From: Bacillota bacterium
GTDB lineage: Bacteria; Bacillota; TC1; UBA5767
Reading direction: 5' to 3'
DNA: 64,000 bases
NCBI GenBank assembly: GCA_007121025.1
Contig: SKMO01000027.1
Coordinates: 1-64,000, forward strand
Position numbers and translations under genes: made by a program. The notes under the pieces are model-generated. The model worked only from the letters and a program-made list of their open reading frames with translations, had not been told where the DNA came from and ran no database searches. This document shows, piece by piece, positions 9,146 to 17,827 of the stretch; positions within the stretch are counted from its first letter, which is position 1; every line of letters begins with the position of its first letter.

Positions 9146-12100
9146 GTGAAACGATTGAACGAAAAAATCCAGAAATATCCATTAACGTATCCCCAGAAAA
9201 GCATCTGGTATCTGGAAAAATTGTATCCCGGAACCGGGATCGGTAACATTGCGGGAACACTGAAGGTCAGCCAGCATCTGGACCCCGTACGGATGAATCA
9301 GGCGGTTAATCTTCTGCTGACAAGAAACGAAACCTTTGGGATCCGGTTCAGCGAGGTGGACGGAGAACCGGTGCAGCATTTCACGACCCCGCGGCCTTAC
9401 GTGATGGATGTCTTTGATTTTACCAGGACCGGGCGGGAAGAACTCTATGCCTGGGACCGGAAACAGACCACAGTGCCCTTTTCCCTGACAGGGGGGGAAC
9501 TGTATTATTTTGCGCTGGTTCACATCGATGAAAACACCAGCGGTTTTTTTGTTCGGATTCATCATTGCATTTCTGATGCGTGGTCCCTGGTGCAGATCGG
9601 CAGCGAGGTCATGGCTTACTACACCATGCTGGAGAGGGGACAACCGGTTCCTTTGCAGCCCAATCCATCCTACCGGGAGTACATCGAAAGCGAACAGGTT
9701 TATCTGCAATCCAGCCGCTTTGAGAAAGACCGGGGTTTCTGGGCGGAACAGTTTTCTGAAACACCCGAACTGACCACACTCAAGCCCCGGACCAGTAACC
9801 GGCTTGATCTGAAAGCCCGCAGAAAATCCTTTGTGCTTCCGGAAAAGCTGGTCGGAAAGATCAAGAGCCACTGCGCGGAAAACAGGACGTCGATCTTCTC
9901 GCTGTTTTTTGCCGCCATGTGCATCTATCTGAACAGGGTCCGGGACACCGAAGACATCACCGTTGGGACCCCGGTCTTGAACCGGACGAACGCCCGGGAA
10001 AAACGGACCATCGGTATGTTCATCTCCACGGTTCCCCTGCGGATCCGGATGGACAGTTCCCTGGATTTTGTGGCGTTTTCCCGGTTGGTGGACAAGACCT
10101 GGTTTTCGGTGCTGAAACACCAGAAGTATCCCTATGACTGTCTGGTCCGGGATGTGCGCAACCGGAGCAACGGGGTGGAAAAGCTGTTTGATATCGCCAT
10201 TTCCTACCAGAACGCCAAGATGGAACAGACGGGATCCGGGGTGGCCATGGAAACCCGGTGGCATTTCAATGAATATCAGGTGGAGTCCCTGTATCTGCAC
10301 ATCAATGACCGTGAAGATGAAGGCAAAATTCTGCTGAATTACGATTTTCTGGTCGATCTGTTCTACGACAAGGAGATTGAGTTTCTCCATGATCACATGA
10401 TCCGACTGCTTTGGCATGCGCTGGACAACCCCAAACGACAGCTCAGCCAAGTGCATATGCTGTCCGAAAAGGAGATGGACCGGGTCCTGCGGCAGTTCAA
10501 CAAGACCGGTGCATCCTATCCCAAAGAGGCCACGGTGACATCCCTGTTTGAGCGCCAGGCTGAGATTCATCCGGACCGCCCTGCACTGAAAATGAACGGG
10601 GAAATCATGACCTACCGGCAGCTCAATGCCCGGGCCAACAGGCTGGCCCGGCATCTGCGCGACCGGGGTGTCCGGCCAGAAACCATCGTAGGCCTTTTGA
10701 TGCCCCGCTGCATGGAGATGCTGGTGGCCATTCTGGCGGTGGTAAAAGCCGGTGGCGCGTATCTTCCGATTGATCCGCAGTATCCGGCAGACCGCATCGA
10801 TTATATGCTGAACGACAGTGGGTCAAGGCTTCTTCTGACCGCCGGAAACAAAGCTCCCGGAAGTGGGTACGACGGGGAGTTTCTGGCGGTAGACCAGGGA
10901 GATGTTCTGGCGGCAGACGAGGGGGATGAAAACAATCTTCCTGCGGTTAACGCACCGGAAGATCTCTTGTACGTGATTTACACTTCAGGGTCCACAGGAA
11001 GACCCAAAGGAGCCATGATTGAACACCGCAATGTGGTCCGTCTTCTGTTCAATGACCGCTTTGCGTTTCGCTTCGGGCCGGAGGATGTCTGGACACTGTT
11101 TCACTCGTATTGTTTTGATTTTTCCGTCTGGGAAATGTATGGGGCCTTTCTCAACGGTGGGCTGCTGGTTCTGGTCCCCCGTGAAACAGCACAGGACACA
11201 GGACGCTTTCACAGCCTGCTCAGTCAGGAGGGAGTGACCGTCCTCAACCAGACGCCGGCCGCATTTTACAACCTGGTGCATCTGGACGGGCAGAAAGAAA
11301 AACGGGAGTTGTCCCTTCGTTACGTGATTTTCGGCGGGGAGGCACTGAAACCGTCCCTGTTAAAGCCCTTTTACCGACGGTATCCCCAAACAGAGTTGAT
11401 CAACATGTACGGAATTACGGAAACCACGGTTCATGTGACATATTTGAAACTCAGAGAGCAGGATTTGAAAAATGGGATCAGTAATATTGGAAAGCCCATA
11501 CCGACAACCCGGACCTATGTGGTGGACCGCCATCTGAACCCACTGCCCATCGGGGTTCCAGGGGAGCTCTGTGTCAGCGGTGACGGGGTGGGCAGAGGCT
11601 ATCTGAACAATCCCCAGCTGACGGCTGAGCGATTCATTGATAGTCCGTTTGAGCCCGGGGAGCGGCTGTACCGATCGGGCGATCTGGTCCGGTTTTTCCC
11701 TCAGGGGGATATGGAATATCTTGGCAGAATCGACAATCAGGTGAAGATCCGGGGGCACAGGATTGAACTGGGCGAAATCGAATCCCACCTGCTGGCCTTC
11801 GAGGGGATCCGGGAGGCAGTGGTGGTCACCCGGGACGGCGCTCTGGAAACCAAACAGCTGGCTGCGTACTTCGTCGGGGAACGTCTCATTCCGGAAGATG
11901 CCGTTCGGAGGTTTTTGGAAGAAATGCTTCCGGAGTACATGATTCCGGTTGTGCTGATCCAGCTGGAAGAGATGCCCATTAACGCCAATGGGAAAGTGGA
12001 TCGAAAGCGGTTGCCGGCTGCCGAGGATCTGGCCGCTGCAGTTGAGGATATCCGGGTTCCCGAAACGGAGGCCCAGGAGTCCGTAGCCCGGGTCTGGCGG

Positions 12101-13042
12101 GAAGTTCTTGGCATTGAGACCATCGGCATCCATGACAATTTTTTCCGTCTGGGCGGAGATTCACTGGCGGTGGTGGCCGTGGCCACCCGGCTGGGTACTG
12201 ATGTTACGTTTGCCGATTTGTATGAACACCCAACCATCTGCTCGCTGGCCGGTGCCCTGGCCCAGAAACGGACCGGGCAGAGGGAGGACCGGTTGCTGAT
12301 GAGGCTGACGCCTCACGGAGAGCTCTCCCAGGCGATTATCTGTTTTCCTTATGGCGGGGGAAGCGGAACCATCTACCGGGATCTGGCCGATGCGGTATCC
12401 AGAAAATCTGCAGAGCACAGTGTCTTCAGTGTCAATCTTCCGGGACACGAGCCGGGAGACTGCCGGGAACTCATTTCCCTGGAAGAAGCGGCGGAGCGGC
12501 TGGTGGAGGAGATTCTCCAGCGGGTCCCCGGAAAACTGATTCTTTACGGTCACTGTGTGGGCAATGCGCTGACCCTTGAAACAGCCCGCAGGCTCCTTGA
12601 AGCGGGCCGGGAGGTGGAACAGCTGTTTCTGGGTGCCATCCTGCCCCCCGGGAATGCCCGGGTTCTGGGGCGCAACCACGATCCCTGGAAACTGGTTTCC
12701 GACCGCAACATTCTGCGGTTTTTAGGGCGGATCGGGCTTCCGCGAATCGATGCCGGCAAGGAGGTTCTGGAGGACATGATCCGGTCTTTCCGGCATGATG
12801 TACGCAATTATTATCGTTTTTTCTACGATTACGAAACAAGCAGGGCGGACAAGCTGGCGATCCCAGTGCATTTTGTGGTGGGAGAACATGACCTGATGAC
12901 CCGTCATTATGGCCGCAAGATCAACCGGTGGGAGCGTTATGCTGACAAGGTTCGCCTGCAGATCATTGACGGAGCGACTCATTATTTCATGAAGACCAAT
13001 TCAGAAGATCTGGCCCGCATTATCATCAGCCAGGAAGTCTAG
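9146..13042 (+). CDS. Single-module NRPS: C-A(Thr)-T-TE with cysteine-type thioesterase
   Basis: Nonribosomal peptide synthetase module of 1298 residues. The condensation domain (about 10-440) has HHCISDA at 139-145, keeping both His and the Asp. The adenylation domain (about 460-960) has YTSGSTGRPKG; reading the ten specificity positions gives D-F-W-N-I-G-M-V-H-K, the established threonine code. The carrier domain has LGGDSL with Ser1006 for phosphopantetheine. The thioesterase (about 1030-1298) has GHCVG, so its nucleophile is Cys1137 instead of Ser, with Asp1249 and His1279 completing the triad. No PPTase, MbtH or donor module lies nearby, so the donor must act in trans or be an acyl-CoA or acyl-ACP. 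GTG 9146 is used; TTG 9155 behind AGGTGA is also possible. Confidence 0.9.
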   Translation: MKRLNEKIQKYPLTYPQKSIWYLEKLYPGTGIGNIAGTLKVSQHLDPVRMNQAVNLLLTRNETFGIRFSEVDGEPVQHFTTPRPYVMDVFDFTRTGREELYAWDRKQTTVPFSLTGGELYYFALVHIDENTSGFFVRIHHCISDAWSLVQIGSEVMAYYTMLERGQPVPLQPNPSYREYIESEQVYLQSSRFEKDRGFWAEQFSETPELTTLKPRTSNRLDLKARRKSFVLPEKLVGKIKSHCAENRTSIFSLFFAAMCIYLNRVRDTEDITVGTPVLNRTNAREKRTIGMFISTVPLRIRMDSSLDFVAFSRLVDKTWFSVLKHQKYPYDCLVRDVRNRSNGVEKLFDIAISYQNAKMEQTGSGVAMETRWHFNEYQVESLYLHINDREDEGKILLNYDFLVDLFYDKEIEFLHDHMIRLLWHALDNPKRQLSQVHMLSEKEMDRVLRQFNKTGASYPKEATVTSLFERQAEIHPDRPALKMNGEIMTYRQLNARANRLARHLRDRGVRPETIVGLLMPRCMEMLVAILAVVKAGGAYLPIDPQYPADRIDYMLNDSGSRLLLTAGNKAPGSGYDGEFLAVDQGDVLAADEGDENNLPAVNAPEDLLYVIYTSGSTGRPKGAMIEHRNVVRLLFNDRFAFRFGPEDVWTLFHSYCFDFSVWEMYGAFLNGGLLVLVPRETAQDTGRFHSLLSQEGVTVLNQTPAAFYNLVHLDGQKEKRELSLRYVIFGGEALKPSLLKPFYRRYPQTELINMYGITETTVHVTYLKLREQDLKNGISNIGKPIPTTRTYVVDRHLNPLPIGVPGELCVSGDGVGRGYLNNPQLTAERFIDSPFEPGERLYRSGDLVRFFPQGDMEYLGRIDNQVKIRGHRIELGEIESHLLAFEGIREAVVVTRDGALETKQLAAYFVGERLIPEDAVRRFLEEMLPEYMIPVVLIQLEEMPINANGKVDRKRLPAAEDLAAAVEDIRVPETEAQESVARVWREVLGIETIGIHDNFFRLGGDSLAVVAVATRLGTDVTFADLYEHPTICSLAGALAQKRTGQREDRLLMRLTPHGELSQAIICFPYGGGSGTIYRDLADAVSRKSAEHSVFSVNLPGHEPGDCRELISLEEAAERLVEEILQRVPGKLILYGHCVGNALTLETARRLLEAGREVEQLFLGAILPPGNARVLGRNHDPWKLVSDRNILRFLGRIGLPRIDAGKEVLEDMIRSFRHDVRNYYRFFYDYETSRADKLAIPVHFVVGEHDLMTRHYGRKINRWERYADKVRLQIIDGATHYFMKTNSEDLARIIISQEV

Positions 13043-13076
13043 GAAGTCCAGGAAATCTGGGAAGTCCAGAAAGAAG
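13032..13076 (+). repeat. Period-9 tandem repeat across the NRPS stop codon
   Basis: Four near-identical 9-base units (consensus AGGAAGTCY) at 13032, 13041, 13050 and 13059, with a decayed fifth at 13068. The NRPS stop lies in the second unit and the last unit merges into the ribosome site of the kinase gene. Confidence 0.75.
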
Positions 13077-13089
13077 GGAGGTGCCCTCT

Positions 13090-14985
13090 GTGCTGGTTGT
13101 GTTTCGTGACCTTGGGTTTCTGGCGATCAATCTGTCGCTTCTGTTCATCGTGTATATTGCTGTGCTGGTGTTGCGGATGAGACGCAAGAGTCAGATTCAT
13201 TATGCCTTTTTGACCCTGATGGGAACCATTTCCATCTGGGCACTGGGGGCCGTGTTCCTGACCTTTGACTATTTGGCGGGAAGGCCAACCAATCCCCGGA
13301 TGGTTGAACTGGCGTACGTCGGCCTTATTCTGACGCCGGTGGCGGTCCTGTTTCTCGGTGTGGTCTTTGCCAAAACAAAAATTCGGTTGTCCTGGAAACA
13401 CGGCTTGTTTCTGGTGGTACCTCTGATCTCTCTGGTCATGTTGTTTACGAACGATCAGCACCAGTTGTTCTACCGGTACATGCGCTTTGAAGATTTGACC
13501 AGTGCGCAGGCCCTGGGCAGTTATTTTTTGCTGCATACGGTGTACTCATACTTTTGCATCGTCCTGGGGATGTGGCACCTGGCCTATTTCAGTGTGAAGA
13601 ATGCCGGGTTTTTTTCCCGGCAGTCTATTCTGATCCTTCTGGGGATTGTCATCTCAACAGGGTACAATGCCCTGCTGACCTTTCAGGTGATAGAAGGATA
13701 CTTTTATTCAAATGTGATTGCCTTCTTTTTTACGTTTCTGCTGTTCTATTTTGCAATCTTCAAGTACGATTTTCTTAATGTGGTTCCGGTGGCGCTGCAA
13801 AAAGTGGTGGACAACATTTCGGACGGATTTCTTGTGCTGGACAAGGAAGGCTATGTCATTGACTACAACCGGACGTTTGCCAGCATCTTTGAACCGGTCC
13901 TGAAGGTCCGGCGGCGGGAAAACCTGTCTGACATGGCAGAGAGCATCCGTGAACACGGAGAGATCGCCGCTCTGATGGACCTGTTTGCAGCCGGTGTGGA
14001 AAAGGGGGAAGCCAATTCCTTTGAACGGTCGGTGGTGATTGAGGGCAGACAGAAGCATTTTTCGGTCGAAGTGACCCCGATCTTCAACGACCAGGAGGTC
14101 TATCTGAGCACCATCGTATTGCTTAAGGACATCACCCAGGTCAAAGAAGCATTGGAAACCATTCAGCGCAACCATGAAATTCTCACAGAGCAGGAACGCC
14201 TTGCCTCCCTGGGCCAGCTGATCGGGGGGATTGCCCACAATCTGAAAACCCCGATCATGTCGATTTCCGGCGGAATTGAAGCGCTGACAGATCTCGTTGA
14301 TGAGTATGAACGGTCTGTTGGTGACGGGACGGTCACAGACGAAGACCACCGGGAGATAGCGGCAGAAATGCACGAGTGGGTTGGGAAAATCCGGCCGCAC
14401 TGTGCGTACATGTCCGATATCATTTCAACAGTCAAAGGTCAGGCGGCGCAGTTTAATGTGAACAGTCAGATGAGTTTCACCCTTGATGAGCTGATTCGGC
14501 GGGTGGATCTTCTGATGAAACATGAGCTCAAACGTTTTCACTGCGAACTGACCACCCATTTCGAAGCCGATCGATATCTGGAAATACATGGTGAAGTGAA
14601 CAGCCTGGTGCAGATTTTTGACAACCTGATCATCAACGGGATCCATTCGTATGATGGGAAACGGGGTGTCATTGACCTGACTGTTCGCAAAGAGAATGAT
14701 GGAAACGTTCTGTTTGTGTTCCGGGATTACGGGAAGGGCATTCCCGAGGCAATTCAGCCTAAACTGTTTCGTGAAATGGTCACCACAAAGGGCAAACAGG
14801 GAACAGGGCTGGGACTCTACATGTCTCATGCCACGGTCAAAGGGCGTTTCGGAGGTCAAATGTGGTTTGAATCAACAGAGGGAGAAGGGACGGCGTTTTA
14901 CATGACCATACCACTGAAGGGCAGCACAATCCGGTCGATGCCTGAGGGAAGCGGGCTTGCCCCGGAAGAGCCGAATATGCAATAA
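13090..14985 (+). CDS. 7TM-PAS sensor histidine kinase
   Basis: Membrane histidine kinase of 631 residues. Residues 1-225 carry seven hydrophobic segments; a PAS domain follows (about 235-355). The H-box IAHNLKTPIM gives phospho-acceptor His383, and HATPase motifs follow (NLIINGIHS, DYGKGIP, GTGLGLYM). Start GTG 13090 is preferred over GTG 13081 because GGGAGG at 13076-13081 gives good spacing only to 13090. The gene lies 47 bases after the NRPS stop and about 100 bases before a response regulator, which it probably phosphorylates. The signal is unknown. Confidence 0.9.
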   Translation: MLVVFRDLGFLAINLSLLFIVYIAVLVLRMRRKSQIHYAFLTLMGTISIWALGAVFLTFDYLAGRPTNPRMVELAYVGLILTPVAVLFLGVVFAKTKIRLSWKHGLFLVVPLISLVMLFTNDQHQLFYRYMRFEDLTSAQALGSYFLLHTVYSYFCIVLGMWHLAYFSVKNAGFFSRQSILILLGIVISTGYNALLTFQVIEGYFYSNVIAFFFTFLLFYFAIFKYDFLNVVPVALQKVVDNISDGFLVLDKEGYVIDYNRTFASIFEPVLKVRRRENLSDMAESIREHGEIAALMDLFAAGVEKGEANSFERSVVIEGRQKHFSVEVTPIFNDQEVYLSTIVLLKDITQVKEALETIQRNHEILTEQERLASLGQLIGGIAHNLKTPIMSISGGIEALTDLVDEYERSVGDGTVTDEDHREIAAEMHEWVGKIRPHCAYMSDIISTVKGQAAQFNVNSQMSFTLDELIRRVDLLMKHELKRFHCELTTHFEADRYLEIHGEVNSLVQIFDNLIINGIHSYDGKRGVIDLTVRKENDGNVLFVFRDYGKGIPEAIQPKLFREMVTTKGKQGTGLGLYMSHATVKGRFGGQMWFESTEGEGTAFYMTIPLKGSTIRSMPEGSGLAPEEPNMQ

Positions 14986-14996
14986 TTTAGATGTTA

Positions 14997-15027
14997 TTGC
15001 CATGGACGGTTGTTCAGGTGATATAAT
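14997..15027 (+). promoter_or_regulatory. Extended -10 promoter for the HD-GYP regulator
   Basis: TGATATAAT (extended -10, hexamer 15022-15027) with a weak TTGCCA 19 bases upstream at 14997-15002. It would start transcription about 60 bases before the next gene. Confidence 0.5.
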
Positions 15028-15091
15028 AGGTTTGTGTATCAAATGAACATGTTCGGAGAGGGACAGTGGAAACGCGTCCCGGGGGGAACAG

Positions 15092-16636
15092 ATGAGAAAA
15101 CGGCGTAAAACAGGGATGACGGGATACAAAATCATCGTGGTGGACGATGAAATCGGGATCATCGAATCGCTGGGTGTGGTCCTGCGGCGAAATGGTTACC
15201 AATTTGCCGGAGAGACCGACCCTTTGCGCGCGATCGAGCGGATCCGCGAAGAACATTTTGATCTGCTGGTGCTTGATTATCTGATGCATCCCCTGCATGG
15301 CGACGAAGTGGTGGAGGAAATCCGTAAATTCAACAAGGAACTGTACATCCTGCTGCTGACGGGGCACCGGGAACTGGCGCCACCCCTGGAAACCATCCGG
15401 GCGCTGGATATTCAGGGATACTGCGAGAAAAGCGATAAGTTTGATCAGCTGATTCTGTTGGTGGAGTCGGGAATCAAGTCAATCTCCATGCTTCAGACCA
15501 TCAAGAAATTTCAGGAAGGGCTGAACAAAATTCTGCAGGCGGTTCCCAAGATTTATCAGCTGCAGCCACTGGGCAGCATTCTTGAGGAAATCCTGACGGA
15601 AATCATGCCGCTGGTGAACAGTGAGCATGCGTTTATTCTGGTGGATGACATCATGGATCTTCGGGCAGAAAGCAACAAGAGTATTTTCAAGGGCATCGGC
15701 AAGTACAAGACGCCCATTGACGATTTCATGGAGATGCTGGACCCTGAGATGATTGAGCAGGTGGGGCATGCCCGAATGACCAAGACGGTGGTCCGTTCGC
15801 AAAACGGGGTGATTCTACCCCTGAACAATGACTATCTGGAGACCATTGGGGTGATCTACGTCGAAAGCGAAGAAAATGGGCCATCGGCGCTGGAAGAGGG
15901 CCTGCAGCTGTTGGAGATCTATGCAAGCCAATCGGCCTCTTCGCTGAGCAATGCGTTTTTGCATTCGCTGGTGAACATGAAAAATGATGAACTCAATAAA
16001 ACGTACGAACAGCTGAAAGTCCGCTATATGGACACCATTGAGGCGCTCCGCCTTGTGGTTGACGCCAAGGACATTTATACCCGGGGCCATTCGGACAGGG
16101 TGTCCTACTACGCAGTGGAAATTGGAAAGGCCATGGAACTTCCGGAAGAGGAACTGGAAACCCTGCGGATCAGTGGGATTTTCCACGATGTGGGAAAAAT
16201 CGGCACTGCAGACGATATTCTGTCCAAATCGGACACGCTGGACCGATACGAGTTTGAAGAAATCAAGAAGCATCCCCTGAAGGGCGCCCATATCCTGTCG
16301 GCTGTCTCCATGTTCAAGGGTGTGGTTCCGATAGTTCAGTGCCACCATGAGCGGATTGATGGAAAGGGATACCCACAGGGACTGTCCGGGGACCAGATCC
16401 CCCTGCTGTCAAAAATAATCTCGGTGGCCGACGCGTTTGATGCCATGACCTCAGACCGGCAGTATCGTAGCCGGCTGGACCTTGAAGGTGCAAAACGGCA
16501 ACTGGAGCTGGGCCGGGACACCCAGTTTGACGGGGAGATTGTTTCGCTGTTTCTCAATCGTTTGGAGGAATACCCCCGCATGCTGGATGAAATGATCCAG
16601 CGGGGGTTCGCGGTGGAGGCCCCCTTACTGGGCTGA
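15092..16636 (+). CDS. Response regulator with HD-GYP c-di-GMP phosphodiesterase domain
   Basis: 514 residues. The receiver domain (about 10-125) has VVDDE and the phospho-acceptor Asp in LVLDYLM. A GAF-like middle region (about 150-300) follows. The HD-GYP domain (about 325-500) has GHSDRV, HDVGKIG and HHERIDGKGYP, with all expected metal and GYP residues, so it should degrade c-di-GMP. The arrangement resembles REC-DUF3369-HD-GYP regulators. It is likely the partner of the preceding 7TM kinase. ATG 15092 follows GGGGGG; ATG 15116 is an alternative. Confidence 0.9.
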   Translation: MRKRRKTGMTGYKIIVVDDEIGIIESLGVVLRRNGYQFAGETDPLRAIERIREEHFDLLVLDYLMHPLHGDEVVEEIRKFNKELYILLLTGHRELAPPLETIRALDIQGYCEKSDKFDQLILLVESGIKSISMLQTIKKFQEGLNKILQAVPKIYQLQPLGSILEEILTEIMPLVNSEHAFILVDDIMDLRAESNKSIFKGIGKYKTPIDDFMEMLDPEMIEQVGHARMTKTVVRSQNGVILPLNNDYLETIGVIYVESEENGPSALEEGLQLLEIYASQSASSLSNAFLHSLVNMKNDELNKTYEQLKVRYMDTIEALRLVVDAKDIYTRGHSDRVSYYAVEIGKAMELPEEELETLRISGIFHDVGKIGTADDILSKSDTLDRYEFEEIKKHPLKGAHILSAVSMFKGVVPIVQCHHERIDGKGYPQGLSGDQIPLLSKIISVADAFDAMTSDRQYRSRLDLEGAKRQLELGRDTQFDGEIVSLFLNRLEEYPRMLDEMIQRGFAVEAPLLG

Positions 16637-16647
16637 AGGAAGCAAGA

Positions 16648-16687
16648 GGGCGTTCAGACATGGATCCATGCCTGAACGCCCCCTTGT
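16648..16687. terminator. Terminator between convergent genes
   Basis: Ten-base stem 16648-16657 with 16672-16681 enclosing a smaller palindrome (CATGGATCCATG), placed between the HD-GYP stop and the leftward gene's stop. Confidence 0.7.
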
Positions 16688-16706
16688 TTGTGTGCGGGCA
16701 GTGCGA

Positions 16707-17666
16707 TCACCGGTTGTGCAGGCCCTCGACGATTTCCAGACCGGCAGGAGTGCCCCGGCTTTCCAGAATCACACGGTTCTGCCGGTCGGTCAGCCGGAGG
16801 GACACGGTACTGTCCAGTGTTTCACGGATCTGGACAGTCATGGAGCCCTCTACGGGGGCGTCGAGAAGTCCCCCTTCCCTGCGGGACGCCTGGAGGCTTA
16901 GACGGTGAAACGGTGAGTGCAGCGTGACATCCAGTTGGTCGTCCCGGATGTTCAGCCGGTGAACCCGGGTTCCGTTGTAAGTGGCAAACCGGTACTGGTT
17001 GGGTCCGTGCTGCAAAAAGCCAAGGACCCCGGTGAATGCCCCCGGACCCACAGGAACCCGGGCAATGCTTAGCATCAGGCTGGTGTTCTGATGCGGGAAG
17101 TTGTTGCACTGAAGCCAAAGATAGCTCCGGGGAAAGGACGTTCCCCAGTCCTTTTCGAGATACCCGGCATCCTGGTCAAAGGGCAGGTCCTGACGGTCGA
17201 CCCGGACGGTTCCGCTGACCCGGGTGTCCAGATGAATCACCCCGTGGTTGCACTCCATCCGGGGAAACCAGGCAAACGGGCCCATGCTGTTTGGCCAGAA
17301 CAGATTGTTCCGGACCGGAATCTGATCGGTAAAGTCCAGGGCGCCTTCCACATGGCAATTGGTGTCGCGCAGATGGATCTGCAGACCATCCTTTGTGAAC
17401 CGGTTGTTTTCGATTGTCACAGAAAAAGGGCTGTCGCTCGCGCGGAACGCCTCCGGTGGAAACCGGAAAACGTGCGGCAGGCAGGATGCAGATCCGATCA
17501 CCTGAATGAAGCTGTGGGGATCGGTCCCCAGGCTGATGCCCGGAATGAAGGCCAGACTCCGGCCGTCTGCAGTGACGGCCTTGTAGTACCAGCCTTCGAA
17601 ATAACGTTCTTTGCGGCCCTGGCCCTGGTATACGATTGGTTGAAAGCGGTTGAATGGAAAACGCAT
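16707..17666 (-). CDS. Tocopherol cyclase-family protein
   Basis: 319-residue protein of the tocopherol cyclase family, recognised by KERYFEGWYYK at the start, GPFAWFPRMECNHG in the middle and YLEKDWGTSFP later. Plant members cyclise prenylated quinols; bacterial members of Gram-positive anaerobes have no proven reaction, so a lipid or quinone ligand is only inferred. No signal peptide or membrane segment. It is a single leftward gene divergent from the fatty acid kinase, with which it might share a lipid theme. Confidence 0.75.
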   Translation of the reverse strand: MRFPFNRFQPIVYQGQGRKERYFEGWYYKAVTADGRSLAFIPGISLGTDPHSFIQVIGSASCLPHVFRFPPEAFRASDSPFSVTIENNRFTKDGLQIHLRDTNCHVEGALDFTDQIPVRNNLFWPNSMGPFAWFPRMECNHGVIHLDTRVSGTVRVDRQDLPFDQDAGYLEKDWGTSFPRSYLWLQCNNFPHQNTSLMLSIARVPVGPGAFTGVLGFLQHGPNQYRFATYNGTRVHRLNIRDDQLDVTLHSPFHRLSLQASRREGGLLDAPVEGSMTVQIRETLDSTVSLRLTDRQNRVILESRGTPAGLEIVEGLHNR

Positions 17667-17827
17667 AAACCCTCCTTGTTTCTCTTACCATAGCATCCCG
17701 GAAAGATCTTGAAAAGAAAAAGATGGAAACGATACAAAAGTAATGCGATTGTTAAAGAAAAAAGGATTTTTTTTTTCAACCGCGAACATAATCATTGTGG
17801 AAGCCATTTCGGACACGGGAGGTCATT

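Noticed and set aside
9182-10654. 490-codon open frame antisense to the NRPS condensation domain
   Set aside because: Codon-bias shadow of the NRPS gene.
13032-13076. CRISPR-like repeats
   Set aside because: Units are only 9 bases and directly adjacent with no spacers; no CRISPR array was seen anywhere in the window.
17754-17777. A-run/T-run hairpin upstream of the fatty acid kinase gene
   Set aside because: It resembles a terminator but no upstream rightward transcript exists to be ended; left uncalled.
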